A DNA stretch of 64,000 bases from Streptomyces sp. NBC_01485 (GCF_036227125.1 NZ_CP109435.1:5890001-5954000), one strand, 5' to 3'. Shown: positions 24,562-32,928, counted from the first letter of the stretch. The notes: generated by a model from the sequence alone, not told the origin. Numbers and translations: made by a program.

Positions 24562-26150
24562 GCGCGCACGCCCACCGGCGTCCCGGCGAGCCTCTCGGTC
24601 AGCATGCGGGTGATCTCCACCCGCTTCACCTTCCAGGTCGCGGTCATCGGCAGTTCCTCGAACCGCCACTGCCGGGGCTCGGCCATCGCGGGCAGATCGG
24701 CCGTCGCCTCGCGCCAGCGCTCCGGATCCAGTGGCCGTTCTCCGCGTACGCACACCACCGGCACCGGTTCGCGGTCCGCGCCCGGCACGATGACGACCTC
24801 ACGGAGTTCCTCCAGCCGCTCCATCAGCGCGTCCTCGACCGCCAGATTGCTGTGCACGGCGTCGATCTGGTCGATCTCACGGTCGGTCAGGTGCAGGGCG
24901 CCCAGCCGGCTCATGTAGCCCATGTCGCCCATCTGCCACCATCCGCCGTCGAGTTGGCGGTCGTACTGCGCCCGCGCGCCCAGGTAGGTGAGGATGCGGC
25001 CCCTGGTGCGGGCCTCGATCCGTCCGGGCGTGCCCGGCGCGACCCGCCTGCCGTCGGCGTCCGCGATCCGGACCCGGGTGAACCCGGGGATGCCGATGCC
25101 GACCCGCCGCCCGTCCGCCCGTGCCGCGCTGCGCCGGGTGAACCACTGGAACGCGACCGGCCCCGTCTCGCTCTGCCCGTAGAGCTGGATCAGCCAGGGC
25201 GCCCGGCGCTTCGACGCGCCCAGCAACCGCCGTACGGTGCGCGGGTGGATGGCGTCGAAGGTGGAGCCGTACGACTTCACGCGGGACAGCGGAGCGCCGG
25301 GCGCGTCGGCCAATTCCTCCCACAGGACGAAGGTGTTGGGGTGGGTCTCCACGATGCCGGGCCGGTGGCGGACCAACAGCGGTCCCACGGAGGCCGGTTC
25401 GGGGTCGGTGATCAGCACGAGCGGGCTGCCGAAGTGCAGCAGGACGCCGAGCAGATGGTAGAAGCGCGAGTGCACGAACGACATGTGCAGCGCGGCCGTC
25501 TCACCGCGCGTGGGCCAGCCCATCGCCTGCTGCGGGACGAGCCGGTTCCACATGGTGTTCGGGCAGTGCACGGCGAGCTTGGGGACGCCGGTGGTGCCCG
25601 AGCTGTGGGTGATCAGGGCGGGCTCGCGGGGGTGCAGCCGTACAGGGACGGGGGGTTCGGCGTCGGCGTACTTCGCCAGGGGTTCGGCGTCGGTGCCCGG
25701 CGCGTCGTCCACGGAGAGGGTCCGGCGGACCAGCGCGGAGAGTTCGACGTCCGCGAGCGGGCCGGCCAGTTTGGCGCGGTCGGTGACCAGCCACGGCTGC
25801 CGCAGCCGTCCGAGGAGCTGTCCGACGACCGGCCCGGCCAGGCCGGGGGAGAGGAGGACGGGGACCGCGCCGATACGGGAGACCGCGCAGGTCAGCAGCA
25901 CGATGTCGACGTTGTCCGTCTTGTGGACGACCACCTGTTCCGAGGGTCGCACCCCGGCCGCCCACAGCCGTCCCGACAGGTCCTCGACGACGTCGGCCAG
26001 GGCCGTGTAGTCGAGGTCGACCCCGCGCGCGGGGTGGGTGTCCAGCGGCCGGTCCAGGGTGACGAAGACGGCGCCGTGGCGGTCGGCCGCCCGCCGGAAC
26101 AGCGGGCCCAGATAGAACCCGCGGTCGGCGAGCAGGGGTTGCTGCGACAT
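24558..26150 (-). CDS. AMP-forming acyl-CoA synthetase/ligase (second ligase of the cluster)
   Basis: 530 residues from the ATG at 26150 (GAGAGGAAC ribosome site). ANL superfamily motifs: the P-loop THSSGTTGVPK at 181-191, QLYGQSETGP, DGGWWQMGDMGYMSRLG and a C-terminal catalytic Lys in TATWKVKRVEI. It activates a carboxylate as an adenylate and transfers it to CoA or a carrier. It is not closely like benzoate-CoA ligase and so probably acts on a different acid from its neighbour. No carrier-protein or condensation gene is present nearby. It overlaps the downstream monooxygenase gene by 4 bp. Confidence 0.88.
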   Translation of the reverse strand: MSQQPLLADRGFYLGPLFRRAADRHGAVFVTLDRPLDTHPARGVDLDYTALADVVEDLSGRLWAAGVRPSEQVVVHKTDNVDIVLLTCAVSRIGAVPVLLSPGLAGPVVGQLLGRLRQPWLVTDRAKLAGPLADVELSALVRRTLSVDDAPGTDAEPLAKYADAEPPVPVRLHPREPALITHSSGTTGVPKLAVHCPNTMWNRLVPQQAMGWPTRGETAALHMSFVHSRFYHLLGVLLHFGSPLVLITDPEPASVGPLLVRHRPGIVETHPNTFVLWEELADAPGAPLSRVKSYGSTFDAIHPRTVRRLLGASKRRAPWLIQLYGQSETGPVAFQWFTRRSAARADGRRVGIGIPGFTRVRIADADGRRVAPGTPGRIEARTRGRILTYLGARAQYDRQLDGGWWQMGDMGYMSRLGALHLTDREIDQIDAVHSNLAVEDALMERLEELREVVIVPGADREPVPVVCVRGERPLDPERWREATADLPAMAEPRQWRFEELPMTATWKVKRVEITRMLTERLAGTPVGVRA

Positions 26151-26224
26151 GTGGCTGTTCCTCTCGGACGTACGGCAGCCGGACGCACGGCGTGGGGCTG
26201 TGGGGGGCTGTGGGGCTGTGGGGG

Positions 26225-27778
26225 TCACCAGGCGCCCTGGCGGACGAGGTGGCGGCGGAGCTTTCCGGTGGAGGTGCGGGGCAGCGACGGGACGAAGCTG
26301 ACGCTCCGGGGCACCTTGAAGGCGGCGAGGCGGTCGCGGGCGAGGGCGGCGAGGTCGTCGGCCAGACCGTCCGGCGGGGTCCCGGCGGGTACGACGAAGG
26401 CGCGCAGCCGGCTGGAGCCCTGCCCGTCGGTGACGGCCGCGACGGCGACCTCCCGCACCGCCGGATGGGTGCGCAGCACGGCCTCCACCTCCAGCGGGGA
26501 GACGGTGATCCCGCCGACCATCTCCATGTCGTCGGTGCGGCCCAAGTGCCGGTAGGCGCCGTCCGGTTCACGGCGCGCCCGGTCGTGGGTGGCCAGCCAG
26601 CCGCCGACGAGCGTGCGTGCCGTCTCCTCGGGCCGGTTGAGGTAGCCGGACGTCACCGACGGCCCGCGCACCCACAGTTCGCCCTCCTCGCCGTCGGGCA
26701 CGGGGTGTCCGGCGCGGTCGCGCAGCTCCACCTCGAACCCCGGGACGGGACGGCCGACGGTGCCCGGGTGGTTGTGGCCGAGACTGTTCGCGCAGAACGC
26801 GTGACCGGCCTCGGTGGAGCCGATCTGCTCCAGCACCGGCGCCCCGAGCAACTCGCCGACGCGCTCGCCGAGTCCGTCCGGCAGCCCCTCACCGGCCGAC
26901 ACGGCGACCCGCACGGAGGCGAAACAGGCCCCGTGCCCGCTGCCCCGGTCGGTGACCAGCGCCGCGTACGCCGACGGCACGGAGTAGAACAGGGTCACCC
27001 GGTGCCGGGCGACGAGCTCGTCGACGGCGGCGGGCGACGGACGCCGGTCCACCAGCACGGCGGACGATCCCGAGAAGAGCGGGAAGACGAAGGCGTTGCC
27101 GAACCCGTAGGCGAAGTACAGCTTCGACACGGACAGGGTGACGTCGTCCTCGGTGATCCCCAGCAGCCGCCGGCCGATGAGGTCGTGGTACGTCTTCGGG
27201 TCGCCGTGCGTGTGCACGACCCCCTTGGGGCGACCCGTGGTACCGGAGGTGTACTGCACGTACAGGGGCGTGTCGGCGTCGACCGGGTGGGCGGGGGCCG
27301 GGTCGGTGGCGGGGGCGAGCGCGAGGAACTGGTCGGCGCCGAGCCGCGCCCGCCCGGCGAACCGGTCCTCCATCCACGGCCCGGTCAGACACAGCACGGC
27401 GTCGGTGTCCTCGGCCATGAACGCGTGCTCGGCGGCGGGCAGTTCGGGATTGACGAGGACGGCGACGGCCCCCAGCCGGGCGACCCCGAGGAAGGCCGCC
27501 ACCCAGGCGATCCCGTCGGGCAGGGCGATCAGCACCCGGTCCCCGGGCCGCACCCCGTACCCGGCGAGGACGCCGGCCGCCCGTGCCCCGAGCGCGTGCA
27601 CCTCACCGTGGGTCCAGCCCTGATGCCCCTGATGGAACGCGACCCGGCCGGTCCAGCCGCGCCGCCCGGCGAGATCGTCGAGGTAAGCGGCCAGGTTGCC
27701 GGGGGCCTCGGCTGCGGAGGTGTCCCGGGGCGCTCTGGGCTGGGGAACGGTCGTGGTCGTGGGCTGCAGCGTCGTCAT
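26225..27778 (-). CDS. Benzoate-CoA-ligase-like enzyme
   Basis: 517 residues. The ATG overlaps the pabAB stop as ATGA (27775-27778), so it is coupled to PABA synthesis. ANL motifs: QYTSGTTGRPKG at 176-187, LYFAYGFGNAFVFPLFSG (typical of benzoate/aminobenzoate-CoA ligases), EQIGSTEAGHAF, and the C-terminal RTSTGKLRRH with the catalytic Lys. It should form an aryl-CoA. p-Aminobenzoate is the obvious candidate substrate from its operon partner. The 74-bp gap before the next gene is filled by CTGTGGGG repeats, so expression of the downstream genes may be separately tuned. Confidence 0.88.
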   Translation of the reverse strand: MTTLQPTTTTVPQPRAPRDTSAAEAPGNLAAYLDDLAGRRGWTGRVAFHQGHQGWTHGEVHALGARAAGVLAGYGVRPGDRVLIALPDGIAWVAAFLGVARLGAVAVLVNPELPAAEHAFMAEDTDAVLCLTGPWMEDRFAGRARLGADQFLALAPATDPAPAHPVDADTPLYVQYTSGTTGRPKGVVHTHGDPKTYHDLIGRRLLGITEDDVTLSVSKLYFAYGFGNAFVFPLFSGSSAVLVDRRPSPAAVDELVARHRVTLFYSVPSAYAALVTDRGSGHGACFASVRVAVSAGEGLPDGLGERVGELLGAPVLEQIGSTEAGHAFCANSLGHNHPGTVGRPVPGFEVELRDRAGHPVPDGEEGELWVRGPSVTSGYLNRPEETARTLVGGWLATHDRARREPDGAYRHLGRTDDMEMVGGITVSPLEVEAVLRTHPAVREVAVAAVTDGQGSSRLRAFVVPAGTPPDGLADDLAALARDRLAAFKVPRSVSFVPSLPRTSTGKLRRHLVRQGAW

Positions 27779-30072
27779 CGGGTGGCCTCCTTGACGGTGG
27801 CCGGGACGGGGGAGGAGGCGCCGGGGCGTCCCGGCTTCGGGGTCACCTGGCGGGCCGTGATGCCCGGCGGCCGGGTCGTGTGCTCGTGCAGGGCCCGCAT
27901 CTGGGCGGCCGTCTTCAGGAGCATCTCGTCGTACTCGGCGACCGGGTCGGAGTCCAGGACGATCGCGCCCCCGGCGCCGAGCTGCATCAGCCCGTCGGCC
28001 AGGACGGCGGTGCGGATGACGATGTTGAGGTCCGCGCCGCCGCTGCACCCCAGGTAGCCGAGGGCCCCCGAGTACACGCCGCGCGCCTCGCTCTCCAGCC
28101 CGTCGATGATCTCCAGCGTGCGCAGCTTCGGCGCGCCGGTCATCGAGCCGCCGGGGAAGCAGGCGCGCACACAGTCCACGGCGTCCGTGTCGGCGCGCAG
28201 CCGTCCCTCGACGGTGGACACGAGCTGGTGCAGGGTGGCGTACGACTCGGTGGCCATGAGCCGGGTGACGCGTACGGTCCCGGTCCGGCAGACCCGGCCC
28301 AGGTCGTTGCGGAGCAGGTCGACGATCATCAGGTTCTCGGCGCGGGTCTTGGCGTCCGCCGCCAGCTCGTCGCGGAGCCGGGCGTCCTCCACGGGACCGG
28401 CGCCGCGCGGTGCGGTGCCCTTGATGGGCTTGGCCTCGGCGATGCCGTCCCGGGTGATCCGCAGGAACCGCTCGGGCGAGGAGCCGACGACGTCGAGGTC
28501 GCCGAATCTCAGATACGAGGCGTACGGGGCGGGGTTGACGCGGCGCAGCGCCCGGTAGAAGGCGTACGAGTCGTCCGGAGCGGGTAACCGCGCGGCGTCG
28601 GTCAGGCAGATCTCGTAACTGGTGCCCGCCGCGAGTTCGTCTTTGCAGGCCGCGATGTCCGCGAGATACGTCGCCCGGTCCCGCACCAGCCACGGTTCGA
28701 CGGAACCGCGGTCGGAACCGAGGTCGGAACCGAGGTCGGTCTCGGCCGGACGGGCCGGATCCGGCACCGGCGTCCGGTCGGTCTCCTCGGGCAGTGAGGT
28801 GAGCTGGGCGAGGGTGTTCTCCAGCCACTCCGTGGCGTCCAGGCCGGCCTGCGGGGTGTCCTCAGCGAGGCAGACCGCGTAGGTGAAGCCCTGCTGGTGG
28901 TCCACCGCGATCAGCCGGTCGGCGAAGAGCCAGCAGGCGTCCGGGGTGGTGGCGCGGTGCCGGTTGGGGGAGCCGCAGTCGGCCTTCGTCTCGTAGCCGA
29001 AGTAGCCGACGTAGCCGCCGGTGAAGTCGAAGGGCAGGCCGGTGGCGTCGACCCGGCGGTTGGCCAACTGCCGCTTGAGGTAGTCGAAGACGCTCGCCCG
29101 GACCTTGCGGGCGGGCCGTCCGGCCCGCTCGATCTCGCACTGGCCGGCCTCGACGTCGTACCGCACGAACTCGGCGAGCGGACCGCTGTCGTCGCCGAAG
29201 AACGAGAAGCGGGAGAGGCCGCGTTCGACCCGGGAACTGTCCAGCCAGAACGCGCGCGGCGAGTCGGCGTAGAGCCGCGTGAAGGCGGCCTCCGCGTCGA
29301 TCGCCCCGGCGATGCGGCGGGTGTGCAGCCGGTGCGCGGGGCCGCCGGCGCGGCGGGGGCGGGGGACGGTCACCGTGGGGCCGGTCACCGAAGGTCCGGC
29401 GGTCGCCGCGAGGCGGGCCGATACGGCGCCGCGGCTCGGGATCGTCGTCTCGGTCGGCGGGACGGCGGTGTTCTTCGTGCGCAGCTTGCGGGCCCGCTCG
29501 GCGGTGAGGTTGCGGAAGTTCACCAGCATCCGGTGGCCGTACTCGGTGAGCACCGACTCCGGGTGGAACTGCACGCCCCACAGGGGCCGTTCGCGATGCC
29601 GCAGCCCCATCAGGACGCCGTCCTCCGCCCAGGCCGTGGCCTCCAGGGAGGCGGGCAGCGGCTCGCGCACGGACAACGAGTGGTAGCGGACGGCGGTGAA
29701 GTTCTGCGGGAGCCCCTGGAACAGGTCGCGTCCGTCGTGGCGGACGGCCGACAGGTACCCGTGCCGGGGCTCCGGCGCGGGCACCACCCGGGCACCCTCC
29801 CCGTGCGCGATGCCCTGGTGGCCGAGGCAGACGCCGAGCACCGGCACCGTGGACTCGGCGAGCACCCTGGCGCTGATGCCGAAGTCACGCGCCTTCGCCG
29901 GGTGCCCCGGACCCGGCGACACCACCACGTTGTCGAATTCCGCAAGATCGTCAATGACGTCCGCAGGGGCGTCGTTGACGATCACCACCGGTTCCTCGCC
30001 GTTGACCTCGGCGATCAGCTGGAACAGGTTGTACGTGTACGAGTCGTAATTGTCGATGAGCAGGGTCTTCAC
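27775..30072 (-). CDS. pabAB: Fused aminodeoxychorismate synthase (PabA-PabB)
   Basis: 765 residues. Residues 1-195 are a class I glutamine amidotransferase (Cys82 in GVCLGHQG, His170 and Glu172 in FHPES). After a Pro/Thr-rich linker, residues about 260-740 are the chorismate-binding domain. The motif PIKGT with Lys551 identifies an aminodeoxychorismate synthase, since anthranilate and ADIC synthases have PIAGT. It converts chorismate plus glutamine to 4-amino-4-deoxychorismate. The fused form is typical of antibiotic clusters that use p-aminobenzoate. Leu496 is encoded by TTA (28585-28587), making translation dependent on the rare bldA tRNA. That is unexpected for a housekeeping folate gene. 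Confidence 0.95.
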   Translation of the reverse strand: MKTLLIDNYDSYTYNLFQLIAEVNGEEPVVIVNDAPADVIDDLAEFDNVVVSPGPGHPAKARDFGISARVLAESTVPVLGVCLGHQGIAHGEGARVVPAPEPRHGYLSAVRHDGRDLFQGLPQNFTAVRYHSLSVREPLPASLEATAWAEDGVLMGLRHRERPLWGVQFHPESVLTEYGHRMLVNFRNLTAERARKLRTKNTAVPPTETTIPSRGAVSARLAATAGPSVTGPTVTVPRPRRAGGPAHRLHTRRIAGAIDAEAAFTRLYADSPRAFWLDSSRVERGLSRFSFFGDDSGPLAEFVRYDVEAGQCEIERAGRPARKVRASVFDYLKRQLANRRVDATGLPFDFTGGYVGYFGYETKADCGSPNRHRATTPDACWLFADRLIAVDHQQGFTYAVCLAEDTPQAGLDATEWLENTLAQLTSLPEETDRTPVPDPARPAETDLGSDLGSDRGSVEPWLVRDRATYLADIAACKDELAAGTSYEICLTDAARLPAPDDSYAFYRALRRVNPAPYASYLRFGDLDVVGSSPERFLRITRDGIAEAKPIKGTAPRGAGPVEDARLRDELAADAKTRAENLMIVDLLRNDLGRVCRTGTVRVTRLMATESYATLHQLVSTVEGRLRADTDAVDCVRACFPGGSMTGAPKLRTLEIIDGLESEARGVYSGALGYLGCSGGADLNIVIRTAVLADGLMQLGAGGAIVLDSDPVAEYDEMLLKTAAQMRALHEHTTRPPGITARQVTPKPGRPGASSPVPATVKEATR

Positions 30073-30102
30073 CCGCCCACCTCCCTAGGGTCGTTCTCGG
30101 GA

Positions 30103-30717
30103 CTACGCGGTCCGTCGTTTGTGCCGTCCGCGGAGCGCCTGGAGCGGTGGATACAGCCATTTCTTGAAGAAACGCTGAAGGCGGGGCATGAGAATCCAGG
30201 TGACGAGAGCCGTCACACACAGACAGAGCAGCAGCGTGCGAACGATCGGATTGAGGCCGCCGAGATAAGGAAGGGCGATCAGATTGAAGAGGAGCACCGG
30301 CGGGAAAACCGCGCTCATATTCACGAACCATAACTTCCATTTCGACGGAGGGGCCGGGGCTTTCGGGGCGGGGGTCTGTGATTCGAACCACGCCTTGGAC
30401 CCGCGCACGCTCTTGCGGTCCGTCTGTGCGGCGATGCCCGCCGCCCGGACGTCCCACTCCATACGGGCTGCCGAGTCCTCCCAGGCCCGGGCTGTGCCTT
30501 CGCTGGCGAAGCGATAGACGACATGCCATTCCGCCTCTCCGTCGACCAGCACACCACCGCCGAGGAAGCCGGGCCGCTTCGCACTCGCGCCCAGCATGGC
30601 CCACCCCCAGGAATGGAAGTCGGCCTCGCGGCCCGGCACCACGCGATAAGCCGAGGTGACGGTGACGGGATTACTGGTCACGGTGTCGAGTACGGAGCGG
30701 GGGGCCCCGACGTTCAC
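30103..30717 (-). CDS. ABM-domain monooxygenase-like protein with two membrane helices
   Basis: 204 residues. Residues about 17-95 look like an antibiotic-biosynthesis-monooxygenase (dimeric ferredoxin-like) domain (SAYRVVPGREADFHSWGWAM ... WHVVYRFASEGTARAWEDSA). Residues about 132-152 and 158-178 are hydrophobic helices, followed by a basic C-terminus, so the domain is membrane-bound. This N-ABM-TM form is found in actinobacterial clusters and its substrates are unknown. It heads the leftward operon, 30 bp before pabAB. Leu129 is a TTA codon (30331-30333). The region around its 5' end is much less GC-rich than neighbouring genes, which suggests acquisition. Confidence 0.8.
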   Translation of the reverse strand: MNVGAPRSVLDTVTSNPVTVTSAYRVVPGREADFHSWGWAMLGASAKRPGFLGGGVLVDGEAEWHVVYRFASEGTARAWEDSAARMEWDVRAAGIAAQTDRKSVRGSKAWFESQTPAPKAPAPPSKWKLWFVNMSAVFPPVLLFNLIALPYLGGLNPIVRTLLLCLCVTALVTWILMPRLQRFFKKWLYPPLQALRGRHKRRTA

Positions 30718-30919
30718 AGGTTCTTCAAACTTTTACGACAGCCTTCGACTTGTCCGAAACGTTACCCTTCATGGTTTTTCGGTGGCCTTGCCATATTCTG
30801 TCGAGGGGTACTTCGGGTAACCCTGCCGGAATTCCCGGAAGCGGTTGCCGGTAAGTCGGGACGCGTGCACGATCGAGCCCAATCGAGAACGATCGAGTTC
30901 TCGAACCGAAGGAGAAAAC
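30718..30919. promoter_or_regulatory. Divergent promoter region with the dyad TCGAGAAC-N6-GTTCTCGA
   Basis: 202 bp, low in GC, between the ABM operon and the DUF3050 gene. The perfect 8-bp dyad at 30883-30904 ends just before the AAGGAG ribosome site of the DUF3050 gene; CGATCGAG is also repeated at 30870 and 30890. It is a good place for a cluster-specific regulator to control the rightward gene. The GAAC/GTTC spacing of six does not fit the LexA box. Confidence 0.65.
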
Positions 30920-31699
30920 ATGTCCAGGTACGACTGGGATATGACTCACGAGGGAATCGACCGGGCCCGTTCCGCGATCGAATCCGCCCGGAAAGAGGTG
31001 ACCGCCCACGCTATTTACCAGCGGATCAGCAGCCGCGAGGACATGGCGACGTTCATGGCGCACCACGTGTTCGCCGTCTGGGATTTCATGTCCCTGCTCA
31101 AGTCGCTCCAGCGGGACCTCACCTGCGTCGACGTCCCCTGGGTGCCGCGCGGTTCGGAGGTGAGCCGGCGGCTCATCAACGACATCGTCCTCGTCGAGGA
31201 GAGCGACGAGCTGAACGGCGGGTTCACCAGCCACTTCGAGCTGTACCGCGCGGGCATGGACGAGGCGGGCGCCGACACCACCCGCGTCGACACCTTCCTC
31301 GCGCTGATCGGCGAGGGTCACGACGTGAACTCGGCGCTGCGGGCCGCCCAAGTCCCGGCCCCCGCGGCCGAGTTCGTGCGCACGACCTTCGGGATCATCG
31401 CCGACCGGCCGCTGCACTGCCGGGCCGCCGCCTTCGCCTTCTCCCGCGAGGACCTCATCCCGGACATGTTCGACCAGGTGATCAAGAAGGAGGGCACCGA
31501 CCGTTTCCCGCTCTTCTGCGACTACCTGGCCCGCCACATCGAGGTCGACGGCGAGGAGCACACCCCCATGGCCATGCAGATGGTCGCCGACCTCTGCGGC
31601 ACCGATGACACCCGCTGGCAGGAGGCGGTCGAGACGGCGACCCTCGCCCTGGAGGCCCGCTCCCGCCTGTGGGACGGCATCACCGAGGCCATGGCCTGA
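30920..31699 (+). CDS. DUF3050 protein, haem-oxygenase-like dimetal oxidase family
   Basis: 259 residues from the ATG at 30920 (AAGGAG ribosome site); the upstream in-frame start at 30845 is unlikely. It is an all-helical DUF3050 protein, a member of the haem-oxygenase-like dimetal oxidase (HDO) fold. Candidate metal ligands are H48/H49 (FMAHHVFAVWDF), E93/E94 and H105 (VEESDE, SHFELY), E177, and the H206-x3-D210-x3-H214 helix. That set resembles the E-H and HxxxD..H ligands known in HDOs such as SznF. HDOs use O2 for N-oxygenation, C-C cleavage or desaturation. Its divergent position beside a PABA operon suggests oxidation of an aminobenzoate product. Confidence 0.86.
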   Translation: MSRYDWDMTHEGIDRARSAIESARKEVTAHAIYQRISSREDMATFMAHHVFAVWDFMSLLKSLQRDLTCVDVPWVPRGSEVSRRLINDIVLVEESDELNGGFTSHFELYRAGMDEAGADTTRVDTFLALIGEGHDVNSALRAAQVPAPAAEFVRTTFGIIADRPLHCRAAAFAFSREDLIPDMFDQVIKKEGTDRFPLFCDYLARHIEVDGEEHTPMAMQMVADLCGTDDTRWQEAVETATLALEARSRLWDGITEAMA

Positions 31700-31824
31700 C
31701 CCACGACGCCTACGCGCACGCCTACGGCTGGACCTGTGCCTGTGCCCGTGCCTACGCGGGTCTTCGGACTTGGGCGGTGCGGCGCTCTGCCGGGTGGCTG
31801 CCCGGGGGGTAGGGGGTGGTCCGC

Positions 31825-31866
31825 GCAGAAAGGTGACACTTCGGTGTGGGAGTGTCACCTTTCTGC
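31825..31866. terminator. Perfect 16-bp hairpin between convergent genes
   Basis: Arms 31825-31840 and 31851-31866 match exactly around a 10-nt loop. The core is GGTGACACT/AGTGTCACC. It lies between the DUF3050 gene and the convergent exporter gene and should end both transcripts. It forms the centre of a dispersed repeat described in the next entry. Confidence 0.9.
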
Positions 31867-31927
31867 AACTCGCCTACCGGGGACCGGGCGGGCCCGCGCA
31901 CCGCTCGACTTCGAAGACCCGCCTACG
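31825..31927 (+). repeat. Dispersed ~100-bp repeat, copy 1
   Basis: An inverted copy lies at 34593-34693. Both contain a GTGACACT/AGTGTCAC hairpin with a 10-nt loop, then an ACCGGGGACC box, then an exact 19-bp match, CGCGCACCGCTCGACTTCG (31895-31913 here). Upstream, 31753-31824 is an imperfect mirror of the right half, so copy 1 sits in a larger ~175-bp imperfect palindrome. It touches the 3' end of the exporter gene. Confidence 0.85.
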
Positions 31928-32801
31928 CCGGTGCCTGGGCCTGCGGTGCAGGCACGGTTTCCGGGGCCTCCCCGAACCGGGCCAGCGCCAACGCCCCCAC
32001 CACGGCGACCGCGAAGCCGAGCACGGCCAGCCAGCCGAGGCCCTCGCGGGTGCGGTCGCCGAGCCACACCACACCCACCAGCGCCGGGCCGATCGTCTCG
32101 CCGATCACTATTCCGGCCGTGGCGGTCGTCACCGAACCCCGCTGGAGCGCCGTCGTCAGCAGGACGAACGCGGCTGCGCCGCCCAGCAGCAGGGCGTACG
32201 TCGCCGGGTTGGTGAGCAGGTGGGAGGGGGCGAGCGAGTCGATCAGGCGTACCGACACCTCCACCACCCCGAACCCGCACCCGGCGCCCAGCCCCAGCAC
32301 CAGCGCCCGGCCGCGCCCGGTGAGCCGCCCACCGACCAGGCCGAGCAGTAGCACCCCGACCGCCGCACCGAGCATCGCCCACGGCAGCGCCGCCGGCCCG
32401 CTCTCCTCGCCCTCCGTGCCCGAGGCCAGTCCCAGCATCGCCAGCCCCGCGCTCACCACCCCCACCGCCAGCCACTCCAGCCGGCTCAGCCGCACCCGCA
32501 GCAGCCGCGCCGCGACCACCGCCGTCACCGCCAGACTGGCCGCGAGGGCCGCGCCGACGGCGTAGATCGGCACCGAACGCAGCGCGGCGATCTGGAAGAG
32601 GAACCCGAGCCCGTCCAGCCCCAGCCCCGCCAGGTACCGCCACTGCCGTACCGCCCGCAACAACAACGCCGCGTCCCCGCCCCCACCCCCGCCCCGCCCG
32701 TCGCTGCCGTCGGCGGCGGCGCGGGCCGCCATCGCCTGCAACACCGTCGCCGTACCGAAGCAGACCGCCGCGCCGAGCGCGCACACCATTCCGAAGAGCA
32801 C
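31923..32801 (-). CDS. EamA/DMT-family membrane transporter
   Basis: 292 residues from the GTG at 32801 (VLFGMVCALGAAVCFGT); the long N-terminal extension of the open frame is hydrophilic and lies over the neighbour's promoter. About nine or ten hydrophobic helices occur with internally repeated halves, as in drug/metabolite transporters (ALRSVPIYAVGAALAASLAV in the first half, GSVTTATAGIVIGETIGPAL in the second). A Gly/Asp-rich loop (DGSDGRGGGGGGD) interrupts the first pair. The substrate is unknown. It faces the DUF3050 gene with the bidirectional terminator between them, so it is probably not part of that unit. Confidence 0.85.
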   Translation of the reverse strand: MLFGMVCALGAAVCFGTATVLQAMAARAAADGSDGRGGGGGGDAALLLRAVRQWRYLAGLGLDGLGFLFQIAALRSVPIYAVGAALAASLAVTAVVAARLLRVRLSRLEWLAVGVVSAGLAMLGLASGTEGEESGPAALPWAMLGAAVGVLLLGLVGGRLTGRGRALVLGLGAGCGFGVVEVSVRLIDSLAPSHLLTNPATYALLLGGAAAFVLLTTALQRGSVTTATAGIVIGETIGPALVGVVWLGDRTREGLGWLAVLGFAVAVVGALALARFGEAPETVPAPQAQAPA

Positions 32802-32928
32802 GGAAGGACTGTAGGGGAGCGGCGGGTGGACGGGCCGCCTGCGGGTGCCCCACGGCCGATTGTCTAGGCTGACGGCCAGAAATCGCCGTAGCGGCGATAC
32901 GACAACGGGGACACGGGGAGACAAGAAC

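Noticed and set aside
24399..26555. Long plus-strand open frame (over 700 codons) opposite the PABA cluster
   Set aside because: It mirrors the antisense of three well-supported ligase/monooxygenase genes, has biased composition rich in Arg/Gly and no domain; typical high-GC shadow.
27775..30072. Anthranilate or 2-amino-2-deoxyisochorismate synthase
   Set aside because: The PIKGT motif with Lys551 marks a PabB-type active site; TrpE/PhzE-type enzymes have PIAGT.
30883..30904. LexA/SOS box at the DUF3050 promoter
   Set aside because: GAAC and GTTC are separated by six bases; the actinobacterial SOS box has four.
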